The translations under genes were made by a program, and so were the position numbers. A stretch of DNA of 34,561 bases, from the NCBI GenBank assembly GCA_947627615.1, contig CANQWS010000031.1, positions 1 through 34,561 of the forward strand. The letters are read 5' to 3'. The DNA is from an uncultured Muribaculaceae bacterium. GTDB taxonomy: Bacteria; Bacteroidota; Bacteroidia; Bacteroidales; Muribaculaceae. Each line of letters starts with the position of its first letter. Positions within the stretch are counted from its first letter, which is position 1. Below the pieces are notes generated by a model, which saw only the letters and a program-made list of their open reading frames with translations, was not told the DNA's origin and did not search any database. Positions 7,318-17,204 of this stretch are shown piece after piece.

Positions 7318-10300
7318 ATGAAAAAAACAATCCTCTGTACAGTGTTGCTGCTCATTTCGGCAATATCCGTACTCGCACAAAACATTACTGTGCACGGGAC
7401 CGTTATTTCAGCTACCGATTCGGAGCCCCTTATTGGCGCAAGCGTTATCCCGGCCGGACAGGCCGCAAAGGGAGTCGCCACCGATTTCGACGGCAAGTTT
7501 GAAATATCTGTCCCCGAAGGTACCGAACTCCGCGTCACCTACATCGGTTTCAAGGAGAAAATCGTAAAAGCCCAGAGCGAGATGACCATCGTTCTCGAAG
7601 AAAACTCCGAGGTGCTCGAAGAAGTGGTTGTCGTCGGCTACCAGACCCAGCGCAAGGCCGACCTCACCGGTTCCGTATCCGTTGTATCCACAAAATCGCT
7701 CAAGACCTCACCCGACACCGATCCCATGCGCGCACTGCAGGGCAAGGTTCCGGGCATGACTGTATCGGCCAACGGTTCGCCGAGCGGCACCGGTACGGTA
7801 CGCATACGCGGTATCGGCTCGTTCAACGCCTCGCAGGACCCGCTCTTCGTAATAGACGGTGTGCCCACTACCGCAACCCTCAACTCTCTGAACATGAACG
7901 ATATCGAGTCGATGCAGGTGCTCAAGGACGCCGCCTCGGCCTCAATCTACGGCTCGCGTGCCGCCAACGGTGTGATCATCATCACCACCAAGAGCGGAAA
8001 GGACGCTCAGGGCGGCAAGATAAAGGTTGACTTCTCGGCCAACCTCACCGCACAGTTCTATTCGCGCCAGTCAACCATGAACCTCTGCAACTCCGCCGAT
8101 TATGTCACCGCAATGGCACAGGCGGCACTCAACGACGGCATAGACCCCGTGGCCTACGCAAGCAACTACGGCATCGACCTCAACTCATCGGTAGGTGTTC
8201 CCGTCAGAGTCTACAACCCGGCTTCGGGCGAATACATGGACTTCATGGCCAACGGCCTCTACAACGGCTTCATCAACAACAAGCGCACCATGAAGTTCTC
8301 CAACACTGACTGGCTCGGCGAAATCTCCCGCACCGGATTCGCCCAGAGCTACGACGCTTCCGTGTCAAACTCGTCAGAGAAAGGTTCGATGCTCTTCTCG
8401 CTCGGCTACAAGAGCAACTCCGGAATCCTCAAGCACACAGACTTCGAGAATATCTCGGCCCGCATCAACACTCAGTTCAACATAAGCAAGGTGATTACCG
8501 TTGGCGAGAACTTCACACTGACCCACACCTCGCAGGTTGACTGCCAGCCCCTTGAAAACGCCCTGAAAATGGCGCCCATAGTACCCGTTTATGAAATCGA
8601 CGGCACTACTTTCTCAGGCCCCGTAGGAGGCATGAGCGACCGCCAGAACCCGCTGCGCGAACTCTACTTCAACCGCGACAACCGCCTCAACGTATGGCGG
8701 CTCTTCGGCAACGCCTTCATCAACATCACTCCGCTCAAGGGCCTCACACTGCGCTCTAACTTCGGTCTTGACTATGATGCAGCCTTCATCCACTCCTACC
8801 GCTATACTTTCCACAGCGACATTGTCAACAACGACACGTCGTCGACAACCCTCTCGCAGGCAAATGACACGAAGTGGACATGGTCAAACACTGCCAACTA
8901 TAACTTCACCCTGGCCAACGACCACCAATTCACAGTGCTCGGAGGCGTGGAGCTCTACCGCCAGACCCGCGTTGACTTCTCGGGCTACAACGAAGGCTTC
9001 AGCATCGAGACCCCCGACTATATGTGGCCCGACGCCTCCACCGGCGTCGAGAAATCGACAGGTAACCGCTCGGCCTACTCTCTGATATCATTCTTCGGCA
9101 AGGTCGACTATAACTGGAAAGACCTCATCCTCGCCTCGTTCACCATACGCCGCGACGGTTCAAGCCGATTCGGCCGCAACAACCGCTACGGTACATTCCC
9201 CGCCGCCACGCTCGGCTACCGCCTCTCGCAGAATCTCAGACTCGACTGGCTCAACGACCTCAAGATACGCGCATCATGGGGCAAGACCGGTAACCAGGCC
9301 ATCTCCAACACAGCCCGCTACGCCATCTATGTGGCCGACTATGGCAACGACCGCGTGACTTCCACAGCCTACGACCTCCTGCTCCAGCAGAGCGGCATAT
9401 TCCCTTCCGGCTACATCTGCACCCAGACAGCCAACGACAACCTCAAATGGGAAACGACCATACAGTACAACGCCGGTGTTGACTTCGGCATGCTCAACAA
9501 CCGTCTGTTCGGTAGCGTCGACGCCTATATAAAGGATGTCAAGGACATGCTCATCTCCCCCGCCTATCTCGGCTCTATGGGTGAAGGAGGCGCATCGTGG
9601 CTCAACGGTCCGTCACTCCGCAACTGGGGTATGGAATTCCTCGTGGGCTGGCGCGATCAGCTCTCATGCGGACTCCGCTACAACGCTTCGCTCAACATGG
9701 ACTTCTTCCGCAACCATGTGACCTATCTGCCCGAAACGACCACCGGCTCCTACGTCCACACCACCAAGGAGAATCTGGTGCAGTCACGCAAGCCTTACGG
9801 CTCGATTGTGGGCTACGTAGCCGACGGTCTCTACCAGAACCGCGACGAAGTGCTTGCCGCCGGTCAGGACAATGCCCGCGTGGGCGGTTTGCGCTACCGC
9901 GACCTCAACGGCGACGGACGCATAACGGCCGATGACCAGACATGGATTTTCAACCCCGTGCCCGACCTCTCGTTCGGTCTCAACATAGAGCTTGCCTACA
10001 GGCAGTTTGACCTCTCTATGTTCTGGCAGGGGGTTCTGGGACAGGATGTCTACAACAACCAGAAATTCCAGACTGACTTCTGGAGCATCACCGACGCCGG
10101 CTCCAACAAGGGCAACCGCCTGCTCAACGCATGGAGCCCCGTCAACACCGGTTCGTCGATTCCCGCCCTCACAACCAACAACACAGCCGACGAAGGCCGC
10201 GCCTCGACCTACTTTGTGGAAAACGGTTCCTACGCCAAGCTCCGTTCGCTGCAGATCGGCTACACTCTTCCCGACAAGCTGCTCAAATCGCTCCGCATGA

Positions 10301-10440
10301 CCAACTGCCGCTTCTACCTCGCCGGCCAGAACCTGCTCACAATCAAGAGCGGCAGCCTCACCTGCAGCGATCCTGAAAACGCCAACTGGGCCTATCCTAT
10401 CCCCACATCCTTCTCTTTCGGATTACAACTCGGATTCTAA
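7318..10440 (+). CDS. SusC-family TonB-dependent fructan transporter
   Basis: A 1040-residue outer-membrane TonB-dependent receptor that imports fructan oligosaccharides. I take the ATG at 7318 because it opens a typical signal peptide (MKKTILCTVLLLISA, cut near LAQ). The longer frame from 7222 would place the promoter inside the gene. A CarboxypepD_reg-like domain (about 22-100) precedes the SusC signature EEVVVVGYQTQRKADLTGSV, the plug domain (IRGIGSFN, FVIDGVP, YGSRAANGVIIITTK) and a long 22-strand barrel ending in aromatic FGLQLGF. susD starts 16 nt later, so the two are surely co-expressed. Specificity for levan is inferred from the flanking genes. Confidence 0.93.
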   Translation: MKKTILCTVLLLISAISVLAQNITVHGTVISATDSEPLIGASVIPAGQAAKGVATDFDGKFEISVPEGTELRVTYIGFKEKIVKAQSEMTIVLEENSEVLEEVVVVGYQTQRKADLTGSVSVVSTKSLKTSPDTDPMRALQGKVPGMTVSANGSPSGTGTVRIRGIGSFNASQDPLFVIDGVPTTATLNSLNMNDIESMQVLKDAASASIYGSRAANGVIIITTKSGKDAQGGKIKVDFSANLTAQFYSRQSTMNLCNSADYVTAMAQAALNDGIDPVAYASNYGIDLNSSVGVPVRVYNPASGEYMDFMANGLYNGFINNKRTMKFSNTDWLGEISRTGFAQSYDASVSNSSEKGSMLFSLGYKSNSGILKHTDFENISARINTQFNISKVITVGENFTLTHTSQVDCQPLENALKMAPIVPVYEIDGTTFSGPVGGMSDRQNPLRELYFNRDNRLNVWRLFGNAFINITPLKGLTLRSNFGLDYDAAFIHSYRYTFHSDIVNNDTSSTTLSQANDTKWTWSNTANYNFTLANDHQFTVLGGVELYRQTRVDFSGYNEGFSIETPDYMWPDASTGVEKSTGNRSAYSLISFFGKVDYNWKDLILASFTIRRDGSSRFGRNNRYGTFPAATLGYRLSQNLRLDWLNDLKIRASWGKTGNQAISNTARYAIYVADYGNDRVTSTAYDLLLQQSGIFPSGYICTQTANDNLKWETTIQYNAGVDFGMLNNRLFGSVDAYIKDVKDMLISPAYLGSMGEGGASWLNGPSLRNWGMEFLVGWRDQLSCGLRYNASLNMDFFRNHVTYLPETTTGSYVHTTKENLVQSRKPYGSIVGYVADGLYQNRDEVLAAGQDNARVGGLRYRDLNGDGRITADDQTWIFNPVPDLSFGLNIELAYRQFDLSMFWQGVLGQDVYNNQKFQTDFWSITDAGSNKGNRLLNAWSPVNTGSSIPALTTNNTADEGRASTYFVENGSYAKLRSLQIGYTLPDKLLKSLRMTNCRFYLAGQNLLTIKSGSLTCSDPENANWAYPIPTSFSFGLQLGF

Positions 10441-10456
10441 AACTCTACAACCACCC

Positions 10457-12193
10457 ATGAAACTCAAAAATATCCTCATAATACCGGCCATCGCTTTCGC
10501 TGCAACAGCCTGCAACGATTTCATCGATGTGCCCCCCACTGGTGTCATTGACGGCGACCTCGCCTACAGCCAGCCTGATAATATGGTCACTACCGCCTAC
10601 GCCGCTCTCGGCGACTGCTGGTACAGTTATCCCTTCAACCTCTGGCCTTACGGCGACGTATCGTCCGACGACTGCCTCAAGGGAGGTTCCGGAACCACCG
10701 ACACGGGCTACCACCCCATGGAGATATGGTCAACGCTCACCTCTTCGCCGGGCGAACTTGACGAGCTCTGGTATCGTCTCTACTGCAACATCTCGCGCTG
10801 CAACCGCGCCCTGGTGGCTCTCGAGCAGCACGGTGTGGAAAAACTCGGCGAGAAAACAGCCGCACAGCGCGTGGCCGAGGTGCACTTCCTCCGCGGACAC
10901 AGCTATTTCAAACTGCTCACCATGTTCCGCCAGATTCCCTGGATTGACGAAGAAGTATTCAAAAACAATTCCCAGGAAAAGGTGCGCAACGATGAATTCA
11001 CATATCAGGAACTGTTCGACAAGGTAATCAAGGAATTCGAGATGGCCTACGAAGGTCTCCCCGATTCACCCGCCGACGGCGGCGGACGCGCCAACCGCAT
11101 TGCCGCCGCTGCATATCTGGCCAAGTGCTACCTCACCATAGCCTGGGGCGACGGCTACGAAGCATCCAACGGCCCTGGATTCATCAACACGGACTATATG
11201 AAGAAGGTGGTGGAATACACTGACGTTGTAGTAAGCTCCAAATACGGCTATCTCGAGGACTACGGCGACATCTTCCTGCCCGAACACAAGAACTCAAAGG
11301 AGTCTATCTTCGCAGTGCAGACATCAGACCGTCTCGACGACAACACCAAATTCGGACGCGCCAACTGGTCGAACATGCTCAACGGCTGCTGGCAGATGTG
11401 GTCGTGCGGCTGGGACTTCCACAAACCGTCCCAGAACCTTGTCAACGCCTTCAAGACCCGCAACGGTCTCCCCATGTTCGATGACTGGAACAACTCCAAC
11501 GACTATCCCGTCAACGGAATGCCCGGCGCCCAGAAGTGGGATCCACGTCTGTTCCACACCGTGGGCATGCCATCGTTCCCCTACAAGTATGAAACGGCCT
11601 ATATGATGACCAAGGACAACTCCCGAACCCCCAACACCTACGGCTACTACACCTCGCTCAAGGAAGTGCCCCAGCGCAGCAAAGGCGAGTCTTACGACGG
11701 TTCCTGGCAGGCTTTCGCCATGAACGACTATGTGCTCCGCTACTCTGACGTGATGCTCATGCGTGCAGAGGCCCTTATAGAACTCGACCGTCTCCCGGAG
11801 GCCCGCACCATCATCAACGATATACGCCAGCGTGCCGCCAACTCCATAGACAAGCACATCGGCTACGCCCGTGACTTCTGCGAGATATCTCTCTATCCCC
11901 AGAGCTATTTCAACTCCAAGGATTCGGCCCGCAAATGCCTCCGCTGGGAGCGCCGGCTCGAACTGGCCATGGAAAACGGACGCTACTTTGACCTGCGCCG
12001 CTGGGGCATAGCCTCAACCACTCTCAACCGTTACTTCGAGACCGAACAGAACTCAAGCTACGACGGACAGTCTTATGCCCAGTACTACAAGGACGCACAT
12101 TACACCCCCGGCAAGAATGAGTTCTACCCCATACCCTACAATCAGCTCTACTACGTTCCCGGACTCTATGTCCAGAACAAAGGTTATAATTGA
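10457..12193 (+). CDS. SusD-family surface glycan-binding lipoprotein
   Basis: A 578-residue SusD/RagB-type lipoprotein that caps the SusC barrel and binds the polysaccharide. The signal peptide ends at C19 (FAATAC-NDF), with acidic residues soon after, as in surface-exported lipoproteins of this phylum. The N-terminal SusD-like region has tetratricopeptide-type helices. The C-terminal SusD/RagB signature WERRLELAMENGRYFDLRRWG is split here by its position near residues 495-515. It is the second gene of the plus operon. Length is usual for the family. Confidence 0.92.
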   Translation: MKLKNILIIPAIAFAATACNDFIDVPPTGVIDGDLAYSQPDNMVTTAYAALGDCWYSYPFNLWPYGDVSSDDCLKGGSGTTDTGYHPMEIWSTLTSSPGELDELWYRLYCNISRCNRALVALEQHGVEKLGEKTAAQRVAEVHFLRGHSYFKLLTMFRQIPWIDEEVFKNNSQEKVRNDEFTYQELFDKVIKEFEMAYEGLPDSPADGGGRANRIAAAAYLAKCYLTIAWGDGYEASNGPGFINTDYMKKVVEYTDVVVSSKYGYLEDYGDIFLPEHKNSKESIFAVQTSDRLDDNTKFGRANWSNMLNGCWQMWSCGWDFHKPSQNLVNAFKTRNGLPMFDDWNNSNDYPVNGMPGAQKWDPRLFHTVGMPSFPYKYETAYMMTKDNSRTPNTYGYYTSLKEVPQRSKGESYDGSWQAFAMNDYVLRYSDVMLMRAEALIELDRLPEARTIINDIRQRAANSIDKHIGYARDFCEISLYPQSYFNSKDSARKCLRWERRLELAMENGRYFDLRRWGIASTTLNRYFETEQNSSYDGQSYAQYYKDAHYTPGKNEFYPIPYNQLYYVPGLYVQNKGYN

Positions 12194-12213
12194 TCACTCC
12201 TTAACAGAACATT

Positions 12214-13716
12214 ATGAAACTATATAAATCGCTCTTACTGTTTGCTTTGTTCGGAGCCGCCGCCACTGCCTGTCAGGAAAATGACTTCGACGCCACAGCA
12301 CCCATTCTCTCCCCGCTCGCCGAAACCGAGATTTCAGGCTCGCTTCAGGGCAATGACTACGTGTGGACATGGCCTGCCGGCACAGGCTACGACATGCAGG
12401 TGTCAGTCTACGCCGGCTCCACGCTCCAGTCATCGGAAGTGATTTCGGGCAACACTTTCGTGCATCCTTCCATCGACACCAACATTGAGTACACCTACGT
12501 GTTCAAGTTCACCGACGGCAAAAACCTCTCCAGCGGCATAGTCAAGCGCTTCATGCGTTCCGGAGCCTCCAGAGTCACAGGCATAATGATGAGTCAGGTG
12601 GAAAAAAGCGGAGGCTACGACGCACGAATCGAATGGACCACCCCGGCCGACGCCCAGACCGTGATGATGACAGCCACAAACGGCAGTCGCAATATCAGCG
12701 AATCGTTCGGTTCATCGGTTACATCCTACATAATACCCGACGTGAACTATGGTGAGGAATGGAACGTGACCTTCGTGGCCAAAAACGACAAGGGCGAGTC
12801 GCTGCCTGCTTCCGCGGCTCTCCGCATAGGCAAGACGGCCATTGGCTTCCTCAGCGTCTATCCCACACCCGAGAAGCTCGTCAGCGACGGTGACGACGAC
12901 GAGGCCTGCGCATGGCTCTGGCTCAAGAACGAGTATCCCTCGGCACGCTACATCTACTTCGGTGACATACACAAGGCCGAGGACCTCGACCCCTATCGCG
13001 TGCTCTTCTGGCTGCGCGACCTTGAGGGCGTAGGCGAGGACGCCGTGTGGAACTATCCTGACTGCGTCAACAACGCCACCCCAGCCGTTACCGCATGGTA
13101 CAAGGCCGGCGGAAATCTCCTGCTATGGAGCCATGCCACCACCTACATTGCCGAACTCGGACGTCTTGACAAGACAATGCTCCGCACCAACGACCGCTCC
13201 ATAGCCACGGGCTTTGGCGGATGGAACGGCGATGTATGGGCCATGGCCGTACAGCTACACCCCGGAAGCCGGTTCAAGAAAGACGCATCCAGCCACCCCA
13301 TCTTCAAAGGTCTTGAAGTGACCGAGAATGACCGCACCAAACTAATCACGTTCAAGGGACCGGGATGGACAGAGGACCACAACTGCCTCTTCTTCAACAT
13401 CCCCTCCGTGCTCACCGGAATAGGCAATCAGGAAGAATCATGCTACAGCGTCATCACCGAGAAGTATGGCATAATCCCCCTCGGAACCTGGGATTCACAG
13501 ATTGACTGGGTATCGCAGCTTAACGTGTGGGAAGCACAGAAAGGCGAAACCGACTATAACGGTACCGTGCTATGCATAGGCAACGGCGGATGTGAATTCT
13601 CCATGCGCAACGCCGACGGCACCCCCGACATCAGCGCGTATCCGACCAACAACATCTATCAGGGCAACGTGCTGACCCTTGCCAAAAATTCTCTCGAATA
13701 CCTCAAAACCCGATAA
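12214..13716 (+). CDS. DUF4960 surface lipoprotein, BT1761-like levan-binding protein
   Basis: A 500-residue lipoprotein with lipobox cysteine C20 (AAATAC-QEND) and acidic residues directly after it. The N-terminal half (about 30-205) looks like two beta-sandwich, fibronectin-type modules. The C-terminal half (about 210-500) matches my memory of the DUF4960 domain of BT1761, an outer-surface levan-binding protein. It sits between susD (20 nt) and the lipoprotein GH32 (5 nt), where glycan-binding accessory proteins usually lie. It probably holds fructan at the cell surface. No catalytic motif is visible. Its presence is the best hint that the locus favours levan over inulin, though this is context, not proof. 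Confidence 0.82.
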   Translation: MKLYKSLLLFALFGAAATACQENDFDATAPILSPLAETEISGSLQGNDYVWTWPAGTGYDMQVSVYAGSTLQSSEVISGNTFVHPSIDTNIEYTYVFKFTDGKNLSSGIVKRFMRSGASRVTGIMMSQVEKSGGYDARIEWTTPADAQTVMMTATNGSRNISESFGSSVTSYIIPDVNYGEEWNVTFVAKNDKGESLPASAALRIGKTAIGFLSVYPTPEKLVSDGDDDEACAWLWLKNEYPSARYIYFGDIHKAEDLDPYRVLFWLRDLEGVGEDAVWNYPDCVNNATPAVTAWYKAGGNLLLWSHATTYIAELGRLDKTMLRTNDRSIATGFGGWNGDVWAMAVQLHPGSRFKKDASSHPIFKGLEVTENDRTKLITFKGPGWTEDHNCLFFNIPSVLTGIGNQEESCYSVITEKYGIIPLGTWDSQIDWVSQLNVWEAQKGETDYNGTVLCIGNGGCEFSMRNADGTPDISAYPTNNIYQGNVLTLAKNSLEYLKTR

Positions 13717-13721
13717 TCACA

Positions 13722-15251
13722 ATGAACAGAATAAAAAAATATATGCTTCCGGCGGCCACCCTCGCCGTGATGGCACTCACCACAGGCTGCCGCGACACCT
13801 CGGCCTTCGACTTCGAGCCCCCCATGCCCGCCGAAGAGACTCCGGACCAACCCGGCGACGATACCCCCGAGACCACCGGCTTTGACGAACTCTACCGTCC
13901 GCAGATCCACTTCACTCCCGCCAGGAACTGGATGAACGACCCCAACGGCATGGTGTATCTCGACGGCGTCTACCACCTCTACTATCAGGCCAATCCCTCC
14001 GGCAATGACTGGGGCAACCTCAGCTGGGGCCACGCCACCTCCACTGATCTCATCCACTGGCAGCACCAGCCCGTGGCTCTCTCGCCCGACAATCTGGGAA
14101 TGATTTTCTCAGGCTCGGCAGTCATTGACAAGAACAACACCGCCGGATTCGGCGCCAATGCCCTGGTGGCCATCTACACCTCGGCCGACAAGTTCCAGCA
14201 GCAGAGCATAGCCTACAGTCTCGACAAAGGCCAGACCTTCACCAAATATGAGGGCAACCCGGTGATTCCCAATGACAACACCGATTTCCGCGACCCCAAG
14301 GTGTTCTGGCATGAAGAGTCTCAGCAATGGATCATGTCGTTGGCACTGGGCTGGAAATACGGTATAGACTTCTGGGGCTCGCGCGACCTCAAGCAGTGGA
14401 CCCGGCTCAGCACATTCAGCTATCCCGCGGCGGCCCGCTGCAACAAGGGTCAGTGGGAATGTCCTGACCTCATACGCATGCAACACAACGGCCGCGACAA
14501 ATGGGTGCTCCTTGTAAGCACCAACCCCGGAGGTCCAGTGGGCGGCAGCGGCACCTTCTATTTCATAGGCGACTTCGACGGTAAGGAATTCAAAGCCGAC
14601 GACCTCCGCTACCCCCTCTGGCTGGACTATGGCGCCGACAACTATGCGGGCGTGACATGGAGCAATACCCCCGGCCGCCACATACTCATAGGCTGGATGA
14701 ACAACTGGAACTACTGCGGCATTGTACCCGCCTCGCCCTATAGAAGCGCCTGCACTCTGCCCCGCGAACTCAAACTCATAGAGCATGATGGCTCTCTTCT
14801 GGTTGCCGGCACAGTGGTGCCCGAACTTGAATCCATAGCCGGTGACTGGCAGCCTGCGGCAGGAGATTTCCCCGACGGTCAGGCCTATCATCTGCAGGTG
14901 AAAGCCGATCTGGGAACCGTCACCACCATGAGCCTCGCCAACAAGGCCGGCGAACACTTCGACTTCACCGTCGACGGCCCCCAGCGCAAACTTCTGGTGA
15001 AACGTAACGCCGCCACCGGCCGTGTGGACTTCGCTTCCAACTTCTCACTGCCCATGATTCAGAGCCCCCTCAACACCACGGGTTCCGAAGTGACTCTCGA
15101 CATCTACATAGACCACTCTTCAGTTGAGATAATCACTGCCGACGGCTCCATGAGCCAGACCAACATTGTGTTCCCCAAGAGCGTCTACAACTCCTTCACA
15201 GCCGACAAGGCTGTCGATGCCAAAGTGCGGCCGCTCCAGCGGATATGGTAA
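13722..15251 (+). CDS. GH32 surface lipoprotein, probable endo-levanase
   Basis: A 509-residue GH32 enzyme, shorter than the other one because it lacks DUF4980. A lipoprotein signal ends at C23 (LTTGC). An acidic, proline-rich stretch (about 24-54) follows and may act as a stalk. Catalytic motifs are intact: D73 in WMNDPNG, RDP at 190-192, E246 in ECP, and the C-terminal IDHSSVEII. It is the last gene of the susC operon, 5 nt after the DUF4960 gene. By analogy with BT1760 it would cut long levan chains at the surface to feed SusC. Endo action is inferred from position and lipidation; the sequence alone does not separate endo from exo GH32. Confidence 0.9.
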   Translation: MNRIKKYMLPAATLAVMALTTGCRDTSAFDFEPPMPAEETPDQPGDDTPETTGFDELYRPQIHFTPARNWMNDPNGMVYLDGVYHLYYQANPSGNDWGNLSWGHATSTDLIHWQHQPVALSPDNLGMIFSGSAVIDKNNTAGFGANALVAIYTSADKFQQQSIAYSLDKGQTFTKYEGNPVIPNDNTDFRDPKVFWHEESQQWIMSLALGWKYGIDFWGSRDLKQWTRLSTFSYPAAARCNKGQWECPDLIRMQHNGRDKWVLLVSTNPGGPVGGSGTFYFIGDFDGKEFKADDLRYPLWLDYGADNYAGVTWSNTPGRHILIGWMNNWNYCGIVPASPYRSACTLPRELKLIEHDGSLLVAGTVVPELESIAGDWQPAAGDFPDGQAYHLQVKADLGTVTTMSLANKAGEHFDFTVDGPQRKLLVKRNAATGRVDFASNFSLPMIQSPLNTTGSEVTLDIYIDHSSVEIITADGSMSQTNIVFPKSVYNSFTADKAVDAKVRPLQRIW

Positions 15252-15274
15252 AAAAGATTGTGACGAATTACTTT

Positions 15275-15308
15275 GGGAGGTGGCTGTCCGGGAGGGCGGC
15301 CACCTCTC
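15275..15308 (+). terminator. Terminator at the end of the fructan operon
   Basis: GAGGTGGC (15277-15284) pairs with GCCACCTC (15299-15306), extended by a G-T and a G-C pair. T-rich tracts follow (TTTT at 15311-15314 and a T6 run at about 15329-15334). It lies 23 nt past the GH32 stop. Confidence 0.65.
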
Positions 15309-15368
15309 ACTTTTCTCCGTCCTCTCACTTTTTTGGCATTCTTTTCGTGTTGTTTAGCGCTTAATGTG

Positions 15369-15376
15369 TAAATTTG
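15369..15376 (+). promoter_or_regulatory. -7 promoter box for the YqeY-serS run
   Basis: TAAATTTG is an exact TAnnTTTG match, 25 nt before the ATG at 15402. TTCG, one base from TTTG, lies 21 nt upstream at 15344-15347. Confidence 0.6.
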
Positions 15377-15401
15377 CACCATAATTAAATATTCATTGGA
15401 A

Positions 15402-15851
15402 ATGGATTTATTTGACAAGATTTCAGCCGATATAAAGACGGCTATGCTCGCTCGCGAAAAGGTGCGCCTTGAGACTCTACGCGGCATCAAGAAAGAATTT
15501 CTCGAGGCCAAGACCGCCAAGGGCGCCGACGGACAGCTCCCCGATGACCAGGCCACCAAGATTCTGGCCAAGATGGCCAAACAGCGCCGTGAAACGGCGG
15601 CTATCTATTCGGAACAGAACCGTCCGGAACTGGCCGAGAACGAACTGGCCGAAGCAGCCGTGATTGAAGAATATCTTCCGAAGCAGCTCAGCGAAGAGGA
15701 ACTCACAGCCGAACTGAAAAAGATAATAGCCCAGACCGGCGCCACGTCGGCAAAGGAGATGGGCAAGGTCATGGGCGTAGCCTCCAAGGCTCTGGCCGGC
15801 CGTGCCGACGGCAAGGCAATCTCGGCCAAGGTGCGCGAACTTCTGTCGTGA
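15402..15851 (+). CDS. GatB/YqeY domain protein
   Basis: A 149-residue, helix-rich cytoplasmic protein of the GatB/YqeY family, related to the tRNA-binding C-terminal domain of the aspartyl/glutamyl-tRNA amidotransferase subunit B. Typical features are KDAMLAREKVRLETLR-like start helices, the EEYLPKQLSEEEL segment (about 94-106) and the C-terminal GKAISAKVRELLS. I prefer ATG 15402 over the in-frame TTG at 15396, since the family usually begins just before the DLFDKI-type helix. The serS gene starts 68 nt later on the same strand, consistent with a translation-related role, although the true function of stand-alone YqeY is not settled. Confidence 0.88.
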   Translation: MDLFDKISADIKTAMLAREKVRLETLRGIKKEFLEAKTAKGADGQLPDDQATKILAKMAKQRRETAAIYSEQNRPELAENELAEAAVIEEYLPKQLSEEELTAELKKIIAQTGATSAKEMGKVMGVASKALAGRADGKAISAKVRELLS

Positions 15852-15919
15852 CACGCCTCCCGGCCGCAATCAATCCACCAATTCACACAAAAACACCCAC
15901 CCAGGCATAAACACTCACC

Positions 15920-17191
15920 ATGCTTACAATCCAACAGATTAAAGAAAATCCCCGGAATATAATAGAGCGCCTCGCCGTGAAAGGATTCGACGGCAAAGAG
16001 GTGATAGAGCGCGTGATCAATCTCGACAACGAGCGCAAACGCCTCCAGCTCAACAATGACAACAAAGCCGCCGAGCTGAACAAGCTCGCCGCCCAGATAG
16101 GCGCGCTGATGAAGCAGGGCAAGAAGGACGAGGCCCAGCAGACCAAAGAGGCCGTGGCCGCCATCAAGGAGGACCAGAAGACCATAGCCGCCGAACTCAG
16201 CGCCACGGAGAAGGAAATCCGCGACCTGCTGCTGACGGTGCCCAACGTTCCCTGCGCCATGGTGCCCGAAGGCAAGACCGCGGCCGACAACGTTGTGGAG
16301 AAAACCGGCGGCCCCATGCCCGAGCTCCCCGAAGACGCCCTTCCCCACTGGGAACTGGCCAGGAAATACAATCTCATTGACTTTGACCTCGGCGTGAAAA
16401 TCACCGGCGCCGGATTCCCTGTCTACACCGGCAAAGGCGCCCGCCTGCAGCGCGCCCTCATCCAGTTCTTCCTCGACGAGGCCGGCAAGGCCGGATATCT
16501 GGAGGTGCAGCCGCCCTACGTGGTCAACGAGGCATCGGGCTACGGCACAGGCCAGCTCCCCGACAAGGAAGGCCAGATGTATTACGTGAACGAGGACAAC
16601 CTCTATCTGATTCCCACCGCCGAGGTGCCCGTGACCAACATTTACCGCGACGTAATCATACCCGGCGACCAGCTCCCGAAGAAAAACTGCGCCTACTCGG
16701 CCTGCTTCCGCCGCGAGGCCGGCAGCTACGGCAAGGATGTGCGCGGTCTGAACCGCCTGCATCAGTTTGACAAGGTGGAGATTGTGCGCATAGAGCGTCC
16801 GGAAGATTCCTACGCCGCACTGGAGGAAATGAAGGACCATGTGCAACATCTTCTCGAAGAGCTCGGACTGCCCTGGCACATACTGCGTCTCTGTGGCGGC
16901 GACATGAGCTTCACCTCGGCCATCACCTTCGATTTCGAGGTCTATTCCGCAGCCCAGAAGCGCTGGCTGGAGGTTTCGTCGGTATCCAATTTCGAGACCT
17001 ATCAGGCCAACCGCCTGAAATGCCGCTACCGCGGAGAGGACAAGAAGACCCGTCTGTGTCACACACTCAACGGCTCCGCCCTGGCACTCCCCCGCATAGT
17101 GGCCGCCCTGCTGGAAAACAACCAGACTCCGGAAGGAATCCGCGTGCCGGAATGCCTGCAGAAATATACCGGCTTCTCAATCATAGACTGA
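15920..17191 (+). CDS. serS: Serine--tRNA ligase
   Basis: A 423-residue class II aminoacyl-tRNA synthetase that charges tRNA-Ser (and tRNA-Sec where present) with serine. The N-terminal coiled-coil arm spans about residues 25-105, rich in Lys/Glu/Ala. The catalytic core shows the TAEVPVTN segment, motif 2 (FRREAGSYGKDVRGLNRLHQF split around residues 258-280), the tRNA/serine pocket SSVSNFETYQANR, and motif 3 near the end (LNGSALALPRIVAALLENNQ). Length is standard. No promoter is seen in the 68-nt spacer, so it is probably read together with the YqeY gene. The methyltransferase gene starts 13 nt downstream. Confidence 0.97.
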   Translation: MLTIQQIKENPRNIIERLAVKGFDGKEVIERVINLDNERKRLQLNNDNKAAELNKLAAQIGALMKQGKKDEAQQTKEAVAAIKEDQKTIAAELSATEKEIRDLLLTVPNVPCAMVPEGKTAADNVVEKTGGPMPELPEDALPHWELARKYNLIDFDLGVKITGAGFPVYTGKGARLQRALIQFFLDEAGKAGYLEVQPPYVVNEASGYGTGQLPDKEGQMYYVNEDNLYLIPTAEVPVTNIYRDVIIPGDQLPKKNCAYSACFRREAGSYGKDVRGLNRLHQFDKVEIVRIERPEDSYAALEEMKDHVQHLLEELGLPWHILRLCGGDMSFTSAITFDFEVYSAAQKRWLEVSSVSNFETYQANRLKCRYRGEDKKTRLCHTLNGSALALPRIVAALLENNQTPEGIRVPECLQKYTGFSIID

Positions 17192-17204
17192 CGGAGAGGA
17201 CCGG

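Noticed and set aside
15605-17062. 485-codon open frame on minus, antisense to serS and the YqeY gene
   Set aside because: Complete overlap with two certain genes, Gly/Leu/Val-rich composition typical of the antisense of GC-rich codons, and no domain signature.
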